Assembly (NCBI RefSeq): GCF_014208045.1
Contig: NZ_JACHML010000001.1
Location: 2,356,001-2,420,000 of the forward strand
Direction of reading: 5' to 3'
From: Microbacterium thalassium
GTDB lineage: Bacteria > Actinomycetota > Actinomycetes > Actinomycetales > Microbacteriaceae
DNA length: 64,000 bases
The notes under the pieces are model-generated. The model saw only the letters and a program-made list of their open reading frames with translations. It was not told the DNA's origin and did not search any database. The translations under genes were made by a program, and so were the position numbers. Each line of letters begins with the position of its first letter. Positions within the stretch are counted from its first letter, which is position 1. Below are positions 1 through 12,212 of this stretch, one piece after another.

Positions 1-220
1 GGCGGATCTTGGGCCCCTGCAGGTCGACGAGCGCCGCGACCGAGCGCCCGGCGTCGTCGGCCGCCTTGCGCACATTGGCGAAGTTGTTCTCGTGGACCGA
101 GTAGTCCCCGTGGCTCAGGTTGAATCGAGCGACGTCGACTCCGGCGTCGATGATGGCTCGCACCATCTCGTACGACGAAGTCGCAGGTCCCAGCGTGGCG
201 ACGATCTTGGCGCGTCTCAT
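1..220 (-). CDS. pyk: pyruvate kinase, N-terminal part (runs off the window)
   Basis: Pyruvate kinase converts phosphoenolpyruvate and ADP to pyruvate and ATP, the last step of glycolysis. Only the first 73 residues are here; the gene continues beyond base 1. The start MRRAKIVATLGPAT is the usual N-terminus of the family, and the motif FNLSHGDY with Arg and Asn of the active site follows at about residues 37-44. LVDLQGPKIR is also typical. The ATG is preceded only by a weak purine stretch. gltD lies 48 bases upstream in the same direction, so the gene may be read from the glt operon or from its own promoter in that gap. Confidence 0.95.
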   Translation of the reverse strand, partial: MRRAKIVATLGPATSSYEMVRAIIDAGVDVARFNLSHGDYSVHENNFANVRKAADDAGRSVAALVDLQGPKIR

Positions 221-268
221 TCCGTGCTTTCTGTGTGAGTCCCAGGTGGCCTGGAGGCCGTCGCCAGC

Positions 269-1727
<1,459 letters not shown>

Positions 1728-1735
<8 letters not shown>

Positions 1736-4700
1736 CCGTCACCTCCAGGATCCGGCCCCAGACGACCTCGCCGTCGGGGTCCAGCCCCTCGGCGACCGCG
1801 GCCTGGCGCGTCTGCAGCACGGCCGCGTAGTCGCGCGGGAGCACCCGCACGAACCGGCCGATCACGTTGTCGAAGTCGTCCAGCATGGACTGCGCGAGCT
1901 CGGAGCCGGTCTCGGCCACGTGACGCTCGAGCAGATCGTGCAGGATCTCGGCGTCGCCCGAGCCGAGGGGCGAGAGTTCGAGCTCGCGCCCGGCCAGCGC
2001 CTCGCGGTTGACCAGCTCGGGGTCCAGGTCGTGCACGTAGGCCGTGCCGCCGGACATGCCGGCGCCGAGGTTGCGGCCGGTCGCGCCGAGGATCACGGCG
2101 AGACCGCCGGTCATGTACTCCAGCGCGTGGTCGCCCACGCCCTCGACGACCGCCGTGGCGCCGGAGTTGCGCACGAAGAACCGCTCCCCCACGACACCGC
2201 GCAGGAACATCGTCCCCTGCGTCGCGCCGTAGCCGATGACGTTTCCGGCGATCACGTTCTTGGACGCGTCGAAGGTCGCACCGCGCGGCGGGCGCACCAC
2301 GATCTGTCCGCCCGAGAGCCCCTTGCCGACGTAGTCGTTCGAGTCGCCCTCCAGGCGCAGCGTGATGCCGGCCGGCAGGAAGGCGCCGAAGGACTGTCCG
2401 GCCGAGCCTGTCAGGGTGATCTCGATCGAACCGGACGGCAGGCCGTTCTCGCCATGCGCGCGCGTGACGTGGTGGCCGAGCATCGTCCCCACCGCGCGCG
2501 CGGTGTTGCGGATGGGCAGATCCAGCTCGAGGTGACCGCCGTGCGCGACGACGTCCTGCGCGTGCTCCAGGAGCGACACGTCGAAGTGCTGCTCGAGCTC
2601 GTGGTCCTGCTCGCGCGTGTTGCGTCGCGCCTCGTCGTCCGCGAACACGGGTCCGTTCAGCACAGGCGCGAGGTCGAGGCCGTTCGCCTTCCAGTGGTGG
2701 ATCGCGCCGTCGACGTCGAGGAGCTCGGCGTGGCCGATCACCTCGTCGAGCGAGCGGAAGCCGAGTTCGGCGAGGTACTCGCGCACCTCCTGCGCGATGA
2801 ACTCCATGAAGTTCACGACGAACTCGGGCTTGCCGGTGAAGCGCGAGCGCAGCACGGGGTTCTGCGTCGCCACGCCGACCGGACACGTGTCGAGGTGGCA
2901 CACGCGCATCATGATGCATCCGGACACCACGAGCGGAGCGGTCGCGAAGCCGAACTCCTCGGCGCCGAGCAGCGCGCCGATGATGACGTCGCGGCCGGAC
3001 TTCATCTGCCCGTCGACCTGCACCACGACGCGGTCGCGGAGACCGTTGAGCATGAGCGTCTGCTGCGTCTCGGCCAGACCCAGCTCCCACGGGGTGCCGG
3101 CGTGCTTGAGCGAGTTCAGCGGGCTCGCGCCGGTGCCGCCGTCGTGGCCCGACACGAGGATGACGTCGGCGAGCGCCTTCGCGGTCCCCGCGGCGACCGC
3201 GCCGATGCCCGACTGGCTCACGAGCTTGACGTGCACGCGCGCCGTCGGGTTCGCCCGCTTCAGGTCGAAGATGAGCTGCTTGAGGTCCTCGATCGAGTAG
3301 ATGTCGTGGTGCGGCGGCGGCGAGATGAGGCCGACGCCCGCGGTCGCATGACGCGTGCGAGCGACCCACGGGTACACCTTCGTCGGGGGCAGCTGACCGC
3401 CCTCGCCGGGCTTGGCGCCCTGGGCGAGCTTGATCTGGATGTCGTCGGCCTGCGTCAGGTACATGCTCGTGACGCCGAAGCGACCCGATGCGACCTGCTT
3501 GATGGCGCTGCGGCGCTCGGGGTCGAGCAGCCGGTCGACGTCCTCGCCGCCCTCGCCGGTGTTGGACTTGCCGCCGATGCGGTTCATCGCGATGGCGAGG
3601 GTCTCGTGCGCCTCGCGCGAGATCGAGCCGTAGCTCATGGCACCCGTCGAGAACCGCTTGACGATCGCCGAGACGGGCTCCACCTCGTCGATCGGCACCG
3701 GTGTGCGGCCCTCGGTCTTCAGGCGGAACAGCCCGCGCAGGGTCTTCAGCTCGCTCGCCTGGTCGTCGATCATCTTCGTGTACTCGCGGAAGATGTCGTA
3801 CCGGCGGGTGCGCGTGGAGTGCTGCAGGCGGAAGACCGTCTCGGGATTGAACAGGTGCGGAGAGCCGTCGCGGCGCCACTGGTACTCGCCGCCCGTCCAC
3901 AGGCGCTCGTGCGCGCGCACGGCGGCGTCCTCGGGGTACGCGTAGCGGTGACGTTCGGCGTTCTCCGCCGCGATGACGCTGAGTCCCACGCCGCCGAGCT
4001 TGGACTCGGTGCCCGTGAAGTAGGCGTCGATGAACTCCTGCGACAGGCCGACGGCCTCGAAGACCTGGGCGCCGGCGTAGGACGACACCGTCGAGATGCC
4101 CATCTTGGACATGATCTTCAGAACGCCCTTGCCGAGCGCCTTGATGAGGTTCGCGACCGCCTTCTCGGGAGTGACCCCCGTGATGAAGCCGGCGCGCACG
4201 AGGTACTCCACCGTCTCCATGGCCAGGTACGGGTTGACGGCCGACGCGCCGAAGCCGATGAGGGTCGCGACGTGGTGCACTTCGCGCACGTCGCCCGCTT
4301 CGACGACGAGACCGACCTTCATGCGGGTCTGGTTGCGGATGAGGTGGTGGTGCACGGCGGCGAGCATGAGCAGCGACGGGATCGGCGCGAGGTCCTTGTT
4401 GGAGTCGCGGTCGCTGAGCACGAGGAACTCGGCGCCGTCCTCGATCGCCTGGTCCGCCTCGGCGCACATCTGCGCGAGACGCTTCTGCATGCCCTTGTGG
4501 CCGGCCTCGACGCGGTACAGACCGCGGATCGTGACCGAGCTGCGCCCGGGCAGGGCCGTGTCGATGTGCTGGATCTTCGCCAGTTCGTCGTTGTCGATCA
4601 CGGGGAAGTCGAGCGTGACGGTCCGGGTGTGGCCGGGGCCCCACGCGAGGAGGTTGCGCTCGGGTCCGAGCCCGAGCGACAGCGAGGTCACGACCTCTTC

Positions 4701-6332
4701 GCGGATGGAGTCCAGCGGCGGGTTCGTCACCTGCGCGAACTGCTGCGTGAAGTAGTCGAACAGCAGGCGCGGACGGTCGCTGAGCACGGCGACGGGTGTG
4801 TCGCTGCCCATCGCGCCGAGCGGCTCGGCGCCGTTCTGGCCCATCGGCGTGAGGAGGATCTTGACCTCTTCCTCGGTGTAGCCGAACGTGCGCTGGCGGC
4901 GCGTGATCGAGGCGATCGGATGCACGATGTGCTCGCGCTCGGGGAGGTCCGCGAGCTTGACGCGTCCCGCATCCAGCCATTCCTGCCACGGGTGCATCGT
5001 CGCGAGGTCGCGCTTGATCTCGTCGTCCTCGATGACGCGGCCCTGGGCGGTGTCGACGAGGAACATGCGGCCGGGACGCAGGCGCCCGCGGCGCTTGATG
5101 CGCTCGGGCTCGATGTCGAGCACGCCGGTCTCGCTGCCGATGACGATGAGACCGTCCGTGGTCTCGGTCCAGCGACCGGGACGCAGGCCGTTGCGGTCGA
5201 GGGTCGAGCCCACGAGCGTGCCGTCGGTGAAGATGAGCGCGGCCGGGCCGTCCCACGGCTCCATCTGGCCGGAGTGGTACTCGTAGAACGCTCGCAGGTC
5301 CGGGTCGATCGTCGCCTGCTTCTCGTAGGCCTCGGGGACCATCATCATGATGGCGTGCGGGAGGCTCCGTCCCGTCAGCGTGAGCAGCTCCAGCACCTCG
5401 TCGAACGAGGCTGAGTCGCTCGCGCCCTCGGTGCAGATCGGCAGCATCGGGGCGATGTCGCCGATCAGCTCGGACTCGAGCTGAGACTGGCGCGCGCGCA
5501 TCCAGTTGCGGTTGCCGTTGACGGTGTTGATCTCGCCGTTGTGCGCGAGCATGCGCAGCGGCTGGGCCAGCGGCCACGACGGGAAGGTGTTCGTCGAGTA
5601 GCGCGAGTGGACGACGGCGAGCTCCGAGGCGAAGCGCTCGTCCTGGAGGTCGGGGTAGAACGGCTCGAGCTGCAGCGTCGTGACCATGCCCTTGTAGCCG
5701 ATGGTGCGCGACGAGAGCGTGACGAAGTAGGCGCCGAGCTCGGTGCGCGAGCGCTTGCGGAGGCGATAGGTGCGGCGGTCCAGCGCGATGCCCGACAGCG
5801 CCGGGGCGTCGCCGACGGCGGGCCGGGACACGAAGAGCTGCTCGAACGCGGGGCGCGCGTCGAACGCCAGCTTGCCGAGGTTCTCGCCCTCGGTGGGGAC
5901 CTCGCGCCAGCCGAGCACGACGAGGTTCTCGCTCTCGGCGATCCGCTCGATGCCCGCCTTCTGCGCGGCGCGCGCCTCGTCGTCGCGCGGCAGGAAGATC
6001 AGACCGGCCGCGTACTCCCCCATCGGCGGCAGGTCGAAGTCCACGACCGCGCGGAAGAAGTCGTCGGGCATCTGCGTGAGGATGCCCGCTCCGTCGCCCG
6101 TGCCCGCATCCGACCCGATCGCGCCCCGGTGCTCGAGGTTGCGCAGCGCGGTCAGCGCCAGGTCGATGATGTCGTGACCGGCGCGTCCGCGCAGCGTCGC
6201 CACCATGGCGAGGCCGCACGCGTCCTTCTCGAAGTCGGGGTTGTACATCCCCTGCTTCTCGGGGAACGAGTCCAGCCGGTGCTGCGGGGTGGTCGCCTCG
6301 GCAGAGGCACTGCGACGGGGGCTCGAAGCCAT
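1728..6332 (-). CDS. gltB: glutamate synthase large subunit
   Basis: The alpha subunit of glutamate synthase: a class II glutamine amidotransferase domain releases ammonia, which is channelled to an FMN/3Fe-4S synthase domain. The product is 1534 residues, the usual length. Cys39 in the sequence EKDACG is the expected nucleophile, exposed after removal of an N-terminal propeptide. The FMN-binding and 3Fe-4S region is seen in the last third (a Cys-x5-Cys-x4-Cys cluster followed by PVGVATQNP), and the C-terminal beta-helix domain has the glycine-rich GXXG repeats. I chose the ATG with GAGGA 8 bases upstream. An internal ATG at 6248 would place the Cys nearer the N-terminus but has a poorly spaced ribosome site. 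gltD follows with an 8-base overlap. Confidence 0.97.
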
Positions 6333-6408
6333 ACCTACCGTCCTCACGTTGATGCTCAAGATGGGACGCCGTCGGCCCAGGGGGGTGATGCTTGTGGAGC
6401 GTGCGTAA

Positions 6409-7392
6409 CTACTTCGTGGCGACAGTGCTTGTGGCGTTCGCCGGCACTTCCTCGATCGCCGGCGGTTCGCTGACGTCGACGAAGTCGTCGGTGTCCTGAG
6501 ATTGTACAGGTCCGTCAGGATGCCATTCGCGGCCCGGCACATACGGCGAGGCCTCGAGACCGGGGTGCCGGCGGCGCTGCACGATGAGGATCGCGAATCC
6601 GATGAGGACGCCGAAGATCGCGGCCCAGACGTTGGTGCGCAGGCCCAGGATGATCTCGCTCGGATCGATGCGGATGGACTCCCACACGATGCGGCCGGCG
6701 CTGTACCAGATGAGGTAGAGGGCGAAGAGCTTCCCCCACTGGAGCTTGAGGGCGCGACCGGCCCACAGCAGGACGAGGACGCCGAGCGTGTTCCAGACGA
6801 CCTCGTAGAGGAACGTCGGGTGGAACAGGGTCCCCTCCGCGAGTCCCGGGGGGAACGCAGGGTTGCTGCTGTCGATCTCGAGCCCCCACGGCAGATCGGT
6901 GGGCAGCCCGAACAGCTCCTGGTTGAACCAGTTGCCGAAGCGGCCGATGGCCTGCGCGAGCAGGAGTCCGGGCGCGAGCGCATCGGCGAAGGACCAGAAG
7001 CGGATGCCGGTCCAGCGGCATCCCAGCCACGCGCCGATCCCGCCGCCGATCAGGGCGCCGTAGATCGCGATGCCGCCTTCCCAGATGTACAGGGCCGACA
7101 GCGGGTTCGCCCCCTCGCCGAAGTAGAAGCTCCAGTGCGTGACGACGTGGTAGATGCGGGCGACCACGATCGCGAGCGGCACCGCGATGAGGGCGATGTC
7201 GATGACGACCCAGGGCTCGGCTCCGCGCTTCGTGAGGCGGTGGTTGGTCATCAGGACCGCGATGATGATCCCCGTGATGATGCACAGCGCATAGAAGTGG
7301 ATGGTCAGCCCGAAGATCTGGAAGTTGCTGACGGGCGGGCTGGGGATGCTGGCGACGAGGGTGTTCGCGAAGCTGTGCGCGGCATGGATCAT
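6409..7392 (-). CDS. lgt: prolipoprotein diacylglyceryl transferase
   Basis: Lgt transfers the diacylglyceryl group of phosphatidylglycerol to the lipobox cysteine of prolipoproteins, in the cytoplasmic membrane. The 327-residue protein has about seven hydrophobic segments and the family signature [13 protein letters not shown] at residues 150-162. The C-terminal tail of about 50 residues is polar and acidic. The chosen ATG (MIHAAHSF) has AAGGA 11 bases upstream; a longer in-frame reading adds 26 residues without a ribosome site. It lies 52 bases downstream of trpA. The trpCBA-lgt order is common in actinobacteria, although the functions are unrelated. Confidence 0.97.
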   Translation of the reverse strand: MIHAAHSFANTLVASIPSPPVSNFQIFGLTIHFYALCIITGIIIAVLMTNHRLTKRGAEPWVVIDIALIAVPLAIVVARIYHVVTHWSFYFGEGANPLSALYIWEGGIAIYGALIGGGIGAWLGCRWTGIRFWSFADALAPGLLLAQAIGRFGNWFNQELFGLPTDLPWGLEIDSSNPAFPPGLAEGTLFHPTFLYEVVWNTLGVLVLLWAGRALKLQWGKLFALYLIWYSAGRIVWESIRIDPSEIILGLRTNVWAAIFGVLIGFAILIVQRRRHPGLEASPYVPGREWHPDGPVQSQDTDDFVDVSEPPAIEEVPANATSTVATK

Positions 7393-7444
7393 GTGCGATC
7401 GGGTCCTTGCTGGTGGGTGTGCCGGAAGTGCCGACGTGTGAAGT

Positions 7445-8239
7445 CTAAAGCGATCGGGGCTTCGTGCCACCGGCGATGGCCTGCGCGGTGGCGGCGAGGC
7501 CGTCGAGGCCGCCGTCGCGCAGCGCGCGCACGAGGGCCGTGCCGACGATGGCGCCGTCGGCGTATTCGAGGACGCCCGCGACCTGCTCGGCGTTGGAGAT
7601 GCCGATCCCGACGCACGCGTGGGCGGCGCCGTGCTCGCGCAATCTCGCGACGAGCGTGCGAGCCGCGGCGTCGAGCTGAGCCCGCTCGCCCGTGATCCCC
7701 ATCGTCGAGACGGTGTAGACGAAGCCCGTCGACTCGCGCACGATCATCTCGAGCCGGTCGTCGGTCGAGGTCGGAGCGGCCAGGAAGACGCGGTCGAGCC
7801 CGGTGCGCGTGCTCGCCGCGACCCACTCCCCCGCAGCATCCGGCGTGATGTCCGGCGTGATCAGGCCGGCGCCGCCGGCGGCGGCGAGGTCGTCGGCGAA
7901 GCGGTCGACGCCGTACTGGAGCACGGGGTTCCAGTACGTCATCACGAGGACCGGGACGTCGACGCGGCTGGTGATCTCGCGGACGGCGGTGAAGGTGTCG
8001 CGAAGCTTGAAGCCGGCGGCGAGGGCCGCCGTCGTCGCCTCCTGGATCACGGGCCCGTCCATCACCGGGTCGGAGTAGGGCGGGCCGAGCTCGAGGATGT
8101 CGGCGCCGTTCTCGGCGAGCGTGACGGCCGCCTCGATGCTGGTCTGCAGGTCGGGGTAGCCGATCGGCAGATAGCCGACGAACGCGCCGCGGCCCTCCGC
8201 GCGCGCGGCGTCGATGGCGGCGGACACGCGCGAGGTCAT
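7445..8239 (-). CDS. trpA: tryptophan synthase alpha chain
   Basis: TrpA cleaves indole-3-glycerol phosphate to indole and glyceraldehyde 3-phosphate and passes indole through a tunnel to TrpB. The 264-residue TIM barrel has the catalytic pair Glu50 and Asp61 within [15 protein letters not shown], matching Glu49/Asp60 of the classical enzymes. The phosphate-binding [10 protein letters not shown] is near the C-terminus. The ATG overlaps the trpB stop codon (ATGA), so translation is coupled to trpB. It is the last trp gene of the cluster. Confidence 0.97.
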   Translation of the reverse strand: MTSRVSAAIDAARAEGRGAFVGYLPIGYPDLQTSIEAAVTLAENGADILELGPPYSDPVMDGPVIQEATTAALAAGFKLRDTFTAVREITSRVDVPVLVMTYWNPVLQYGVDRFADDLAAAGGAGLITPDITPDAAGEWVAASTRTGLDRVFLAAPTSTDDRLEMIVRESTGFVYTVSTMGITGERAQLDAAARTLVARLREHGAAHACVGIGISNAEQVAGVLEYADGAIVGTALVRALRDGGLDGLAATAQAIAGGTKPRSL

Positions 8240-9444
8240 GCCTGGGCTCCTTCGTCGTACAGCCCGAAGTAGCGGGCGGCGGTGTCCATGTCCTTGTCGC
8301 CGCGGCCCGACAGCGACACGGCGAGAACCGCCTCCGGTCCGAGCTCGCGTCCGATGCGCAGGGCGCCGGCGAGGGCGTGGGCCGACTCGATCGCCGGGAT
8401 GATCCCCTCGGTCCGCGAGAGCAGGCGCAGGGCCTGCATGGCCTCGTCGTCGGTGGCGGGGATGTAGGTCGCGCGCCCGATCGAGGCGAGCCACGCGTGC
8501 TCGGGGCCGACGCCCGGGTAGTCCAGCCCCGCCGAGATCGAGTGGGACTCGACCGTCTGACCGTCCTCGTCCTGCAGCACGAAGGTCTTGGCGCCGTGGA
8601 GGACGCCGGGGCGGCCGCGCTCGATGGACGCGGCATGCCGCGGCGTGTCCACGCCGTCGCCGGCGGCTTCGACGCCGTACAGCGCCACGCCGTCGTCGTC
8701 GAGGAAGGCGTCGAACATGCCGATCGCGTTCGAGCCGCCTCCCACGCACGCCAGCACGGCGTCGGGCAGGCGCCCGATCTCGGCGAGCAGCTGCTCGCGC
8801 GCCTCTTCGCCGATGATCTTCTGGAAGTCGCGCACCATCGCGGGGAACGGATGCGGCCCGGCCGCGGTTCCGAAGATGTAGTTCGTCGTCTCGACGCTGG
8901 CCACCCAGTCGCGGTACGCCTCGTTGATGGCGTCCTTGAGCGTGCGGGAGCCGGTGGTCACGGGCACGACCTCGGCGCCGAGCAGGCGCATGCGGGCGAC
9001 GTTGAGCGCCTGGCGCTCGGTGTCGACCTCGCCCATGTAGATGGTGCACTCGAAGCCGAACAGCGCCGCCGCGGTCGCCGTGGCGACGCCGTGCTGACCG
9101 GCGCCGGTCTCGGCGATCACGCGCGTCTTGCCCAGACGCTGGGTCAGCAGCGCCTGGCCGATGACGTTGTTGATCTTGTGCGAGCCGGTGTGGTTCAGGT
9201 CCTCCCGCTTGAGGAAGACGCGTGCGCCGCCCGCGTGCTCGGCGAAGCGCGGCACCTCGGTCAGCGCCGACGGACGGCCGGCGTACGAGCCGAGCAGGCG
9301 CACGAACTCCGCCTGGAACTCCGGGTCGGCCTTGGCCGATTCGTACACCTCGGTCAGCTCGTCGATCGCCGCGATCAGCGATTCGGGCATGTACCGGCCG
9401 CCGAACTCGCCGAAGAACGGTCCGGTCACTTCGCGAAGACTCAT
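8236..9444 (-). CDS. trpB: tryptophan synthase beta chain
   Basis: TrpB is the pyridoxal-phosphate enzyme that condenses indole with L-serine to give tryptophan. The 402-residue protein starts [16 protein letters not shown] and carries the PLP lysine at Lys90 in [10 protein letters not shown]. The phosphate-binding loop [10 protein letters not shown] and the [15 protein letters not shown] segment are intact. This is the canonical TrpB1 form that pairs with TrpA. It overlaps trpC by four bases (ATGA) upstream and trpA by four bases downstream. Confidence 0.98.
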   Translation of the reverse strand: MSLREVTGPFFGEFGGRYMPESLIAAIDELTEVYESAKADPEFQAEFVRLLGSYAGRPSALTEVPRFAEHAGGARVFLKREDLNHTGSHKINNVIGQALLTQRLGKTRVIAETGAGQHGVATATAAALFGFECTIYMGEVDTERQALNVARMRLLGAEVVPVTTGSRTLKDAINEAYRDWVASVETTNYIFGTAAGPHPFPAMVRDFQKIIGEEAREQLLAEIGRLPDAVLACVGGGSNAIGMFDAFLDDDGVALYGVEAAGDGVDTPRHAASIERGRPGVLHGAKTFVLQDEDGQTVESHSISAGLDYPGVGPEHAWLASIGRATYIPATDDEAMQALRLLSRTEGIIPAIESAHALAGALRIGRELGPEAVLAVSLSGRGDKDMDTAARYFGLYDEGAQA

Positions 9445-10217
9445 GCGCCTGCCTCCAAGAACGCGTTCAGGGTGGCGACGGGATCGCCGGTGACAAGCGC
9501 CTCGCCGATGAGGACGACGTCGGCTCCCGCCGAACGGTAGTGGGCCACATCCGCGGGGGCGAGCACCGCCGACTCGGCGATCTTGACGGCATCCGCCGGG
9601 ATGCGCTCCGCGAGACGGCCGAACAGGTCGCGGTCGAGCTCGAAGGTCGACAGGTTGCGCGCGTTCACGCCCACCAGCTTCGCCCCGACGTCGGCGGCGC
9701 GGTCGACCTCGTCCGCCGAGTGCGTCTCGACCAGCGGCGTCATGCCGAGCTCGAGCGTGAGCGCGTGCAGCCGGGCCAGCACGGGCTGGTCGAGGGCCGC
9801 GACGATCAGCAGCGCGAGGTCGGCACCCGAGGCGCGCGCCTCGAGCAGCTGGTACTCGGTGGCGATGAAGTCCTTGCGCAGCACCGGCAACGACACGCGG
9901 GCCTTCACGGCCTCGAGGTCGGCGAGGCTGCCCTTGAAGCGGCGCCCCTCGGTCAGCACCGAGATCGCCGAAGCGCCGCCCTGCTCGTACAGCGAGGCCT
10001 GAAGCGCCGGATCCGGGATCGCCGCGAGGTCGCCGCGCGAGGGGCTCGCGCGCTTGACCTCGGCGATGATCTTCACCCGGTCAGCCGGCGCCAGGGCACT
10101 CAGCGCGTCCCGCGCGGGAGTCTGAGCGGCCGCCGCGGCCTCGACGACCGAGAGAGGCCGCTCGAGAGCGCGAGCCTCGGCATCCTGTACCGCGCCGGCC
10201 GTGAGGTCGGCGAGCAT
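9441..10217 (-). CDS. trpC: indole-3-glycerol phosphate synthase
   Basis: TrpC closes the indole ring, converting carboxyphenylaminodeoxyribulose phosphate to indole-3-glycerol phosphate. The 258-residue single-domain barrel has [14 protein letters not shown] with the catalytic lysine, [18 protein letters not shown] and the C-terminal phosphate site IGEALVTG. There is no fused TrpF domain. The ATG chosen ([12 protein letters not shown]) starts two bases after the stop of the small HGxxPAAW-type membrane protein, which argues for one transcript. The stop overlaps the trpB start. Confidence 0.96.
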   Translation of the reverse strand: MLADLTAGAVQDAEARALERPLSVVEAAAAAQTPARDALSALAPADRVKIIAEVKRASPSRGDLAAIPDPALQASLYEQGGASAISVLTEGRRFKGSLADLEAVKARVSLPVLRKDFIATEYQLLEARASGADLALLIVAALDQPVLARLHALTLELGMTPLVETHSADEVDRAADVGAKLVGVNARNLSTFELDRDLFGRLAERIPADAVKIAESAVLAPADVAHYRSAGADVVLIGEALVTGDPVATLNAFLEAGA

Positions 10218-10219
10218 GA

Positions 10220-10450
10220 TCAGTGCGCTTTCGGCGCGTACTTCGGGCCGTTCACGCCGTACCCGGCCTTGGCCATCGCCCAGCCGACGACGGCTCCGAC
10301 GAGCACGAACGCCGCCGAGACCCACACGAGCCAGGCCATCTCGAGGAAGAAGGCGACCGTGCCGACCGTGATGGCCAGCAGCATGATCACGACAGCGGTC
10401 CAGGCGGCGGGCGAGTGTCCGTGGCCGGGATCGCCGATGGGGTTGCTCAT
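10220..10450 (-). CDS. small HGxxPAAW-type membrane protein of the trp cluster
   Basis: A 76-residue protein of unknown function with the motif [11 protein letters not shown] near residues 10-20 and two hydrophobic segments (about 17-36 and 40-60), ending in a basic tail. Small proteins with this HGxxPAAW motif are repeatedly found next to trpC in actinobacteria, so a link to tryptophan synthesis or transport is suggested by context only. The stop lies two bases before the trpC start. A GGAGGAGATCC-type ribosome site precedes the ATG. Confidence 0.85.
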   Translation of the reverse strand: MSNPIGDPGHGHSPAAWTAVVIMLLAITVGTVAFFLEMAWLVWVSAAFVLVGAVVGWAMAKAGYGVNGPKYAPKAH

Positions 10451-10492
10451 GGATCTCCTCCGGAAGTGCGTGGGCCTGGTCAGTCTAGCGGT

Positions 10493-11092
10493 TCACTCGG
10501 TCGGGTCCTCGCCCCGTGACAGCTCGTCCCACGAATCGATGGCGTCGTGCGGCCGGGATGCGGCGCCGCCCGCGGGAGCGGCGGGCGCCGCGTCGGTGCG
10601 GTAGCGGCGGTCGCCGATTCCCCACCGTCGCGCGGTCGCGAGGACGAACACGCCGGCCGCGGCCAGCACGACCCATGCCGCGAGGGCGACGGCGGGCCAC
10701 GGCGTCGCGGTGATCGACACCACGAGGTCGGCGATCGCGGCCGCCCCGGTGATGCCGGTCGCCGCCGTGACCGCCGACGTGACGGCGTCGACGGGCTGGT
10801 CTGCGGCCACGCGCCACGTGAGCACCAGCAGCGTCGCGGCGATCGCGAGCGTGATCACCCCGAACGCGTATCGCAGCACGAGCCCGACGACGCTCAGCGC
10901 CGCCCCGAGCGCGAGGGCTGCCAGACTCAGCGGGGTCAGCACGGCGACGGCGTCCGCGCCCGAGACCGTGAGCGGCTCGGAGGCGCCGTCGGCGAGGACG
11001 ACGTCGAGCCACACCTGCGTGGACGACATCACCCCGACCGCTCCCGCCGCGAGGATCGCCAGGACGCTCAGCAGGCGTGCGCGGCGGATCAC
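10493..11092 (-). CDS. Trp-operon-associated membrane protein
   Basis: A 199-residue integral membrane protein with four predicted transmembrane segments and a polar C-terminal tail rich in Ala, Pro and Gly. It matches in layout and position the actinobacterial family described as a tryptophan-biosynthesis-associated membrane protein; its biochemical role is unknown. I chose the GTG that overlaps the hisI stop codon (GTGA), giving the N-terminus [14 protein letters not shown] with a positive-inside first segment. An ATG 13 codons upstream would put a run of Arg and Pro before it and lie within hisI. In related genomes trpE often separates this gene from hisI; here it does not. Confidence 0.85.
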   Translation of the reverse strand: MIRRARLLSVLAILAAGAVGVMSSTQVWLDVVLADGASEPLTVSGADAVAVLTPLSLAALALGAALSVVGLVLRYAFGVITLAIAATLLVLTWRVAADQPVDAVTSAVTAATGITGAAAIADLVVSITATPWPAVALAAWVVLAAAGVFVLATARRWGIGDRRYRTDAAPAAPAGGAASRPHDAIDSWDELSRGEDPTE

Positions 11093-11442
11093 GAGCCGAC
11101 CGCGGGGGCCAGGTCGTCCGCGTCGAAGCACGTGCGCGTGCCGGTGTGGCAGGCGGGCCCCACCTGATCGACGGTGATGAGCACCGCGTCGCCGTCGCAG
11201 TCCAGGCGCGCGCCGCGCACCAGCTGGATGTTGCCGGAGGTGTCGCCCTTGCGCCAGTACTCCTGACGCGAGCGGGACCAGAACGTCACGCGCCCCTCGG
11301 TCAGCGTGCGGCGCAGCGCCTCAGCGTCCATCCACCCGAGCATCAGGACCTCCTGGGAGTCCCACTGCTGGATGATCGCCGCGACGAGGCCGTCGGCGTT
11401 GAAGGCCACCCGCGCGATGCGCTCGGAAACGGTGTCGGTCAT
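11089..11442 (-). CDS. hisI: phosphoribosyl-AMP cyclohydrolase
   Basis: HisI opens the purine ring of phosphoribosyl-AMP in histidine synthesis, using zinc and magnesium. The 117-residue single-domain enzyme has the magnesium site Asp81, Asp83, Asp85 (DCDGD) with Cys82, and zinc ligands Cys98 and Cys105 in [12 protein letters not shown]. The pyrophosphohydrolase step is carried by the separate hisE gene about 1.9 kb away. The ATG overlaps the hisF stop codon by four bases. Its own stop overlaps the start of a Trp-associated membrane protein. Confidence 0.97.
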   Translation of the reverse strand: MTDTVSERIARVAFNADGLVAAIIQQWDSQEVLMLGWMDAEALRRTLTEGRVTFWSRSRQEYWRKGDTSGNIQLVRGARLDCDGDAVLITVDQVGPACHTGTRTCFDADDLAPAVGS

Positions 11443-12212
11443 ACGTGCACCTCGCGAACGTCGATGCCGTCGGCGATCATCGCGGCCTTGACGTCGCCGA
11501 CGGTGAGCTGACCGGAGTGGAAGACGGATGCGGCGAGCACGGCATCCGCTCCGGCCTCGATGGCGGGGCCGAAGTCCTCGGCCTTGCCGGCGCCGCCGGA
11601 GGCGATGACGGGCACGCTCGAGATCTCGCGCATGAGGGCCGTGAGCTCCAGGTCGAAGCCCTGCTTGGTGCCGTCGGCGTCGATGGAGTTGACCAGCAGC
11701 TCGCCGGCGCCGCGTTCGATCGCCTCGCGCGCCCAGGCGAGGGCGTCCAGCGTCGTCTCGGTGCGGCCGCCGTGCGTGGTCACGACGAATCCCGACTCGG
11801 TGGCGGGCGAGCGCTTGACGTCGAGAGAGAGCACGAGCACCTGGGCGCCGAAGCGGTCGGCGATCTCGTCGAGCAGGTCGGGGCGCTTGATCGCGGCCGA
11901 GTTGACGCCGATCTTGTCGGCGCCGACCGACAGCAGGCGCGCGACGTCCTCGACCGAGCGCACCCCTCCCCCGACGGTGAGCGGGATGAAGACCTCTTCG
12001 GCGGTGCGCTGGACGACCTCGTACGTCGTCGCCCGGTCGTCGACCGTGGCGGTGACGTCCAGGAACGTCAGCTCGTCGGCGCCCTGGCGGAAGTACTCGC
12101 GGGCGAGCTCGACCGGGTCGCCCATGTCGCGCAGGTTCTCGAAGTTCACGCCCTTCACCACGCGCCCGGCGGCGACGTCCAGGCACGGGATGACGCGGCA
12201 GACGAGGCTCAT
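11439..12212 (-). CDS. hisF: imidazole glycerol phosphate synthase, cyclase subunit
   Basis: HisF uses ammonia supplied by HisH to form imidazole glycerol phosphate and AICAR. The 257-residue barrel starts [21 protein letters not shown], with the first catalytic Asp in PCLD and the second in SLDVKR near residue 130. Phosphate-binding GGGVRS and SGGAG loops are present. The usual partners hisH and hisA (or the actinobacterial hisA/trpF enzyme) are not in this window. The ATG shares one base with the hisG stop (TGATG). Confidence 0.97.
   Translation of the reverse strand: MSLVCRVIPCLDVAAGRVVKGVNFENLRDMGDPVELAREYFRQGADELTFLDVTATVDDRATTYEVVQRTAEEVFIPLTVGGGVRSVEDVARLLSVGADKIGVNSAAIKRPDLLDEIADRFGAQVLVLSLDVKRSPATESGFVVTTHGGRTETTLDALAWAREAIERGAGELLVNSIDADGTKQGFDLELTALMREISSVPVIASGGAGKAEDFGPAIEAGADAVLAASVFHSGQLTVGDVKAAMIADGIDVREVHV

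Noticed and set aside
6333..6408. TTGAGC and TAGGTA with 16-base spacing as the gltB promoter
   Set aside because: The -10 box would overlap the start codon and put the transcript start inside the coding sequence, which conflicts with the good ribosome site there.
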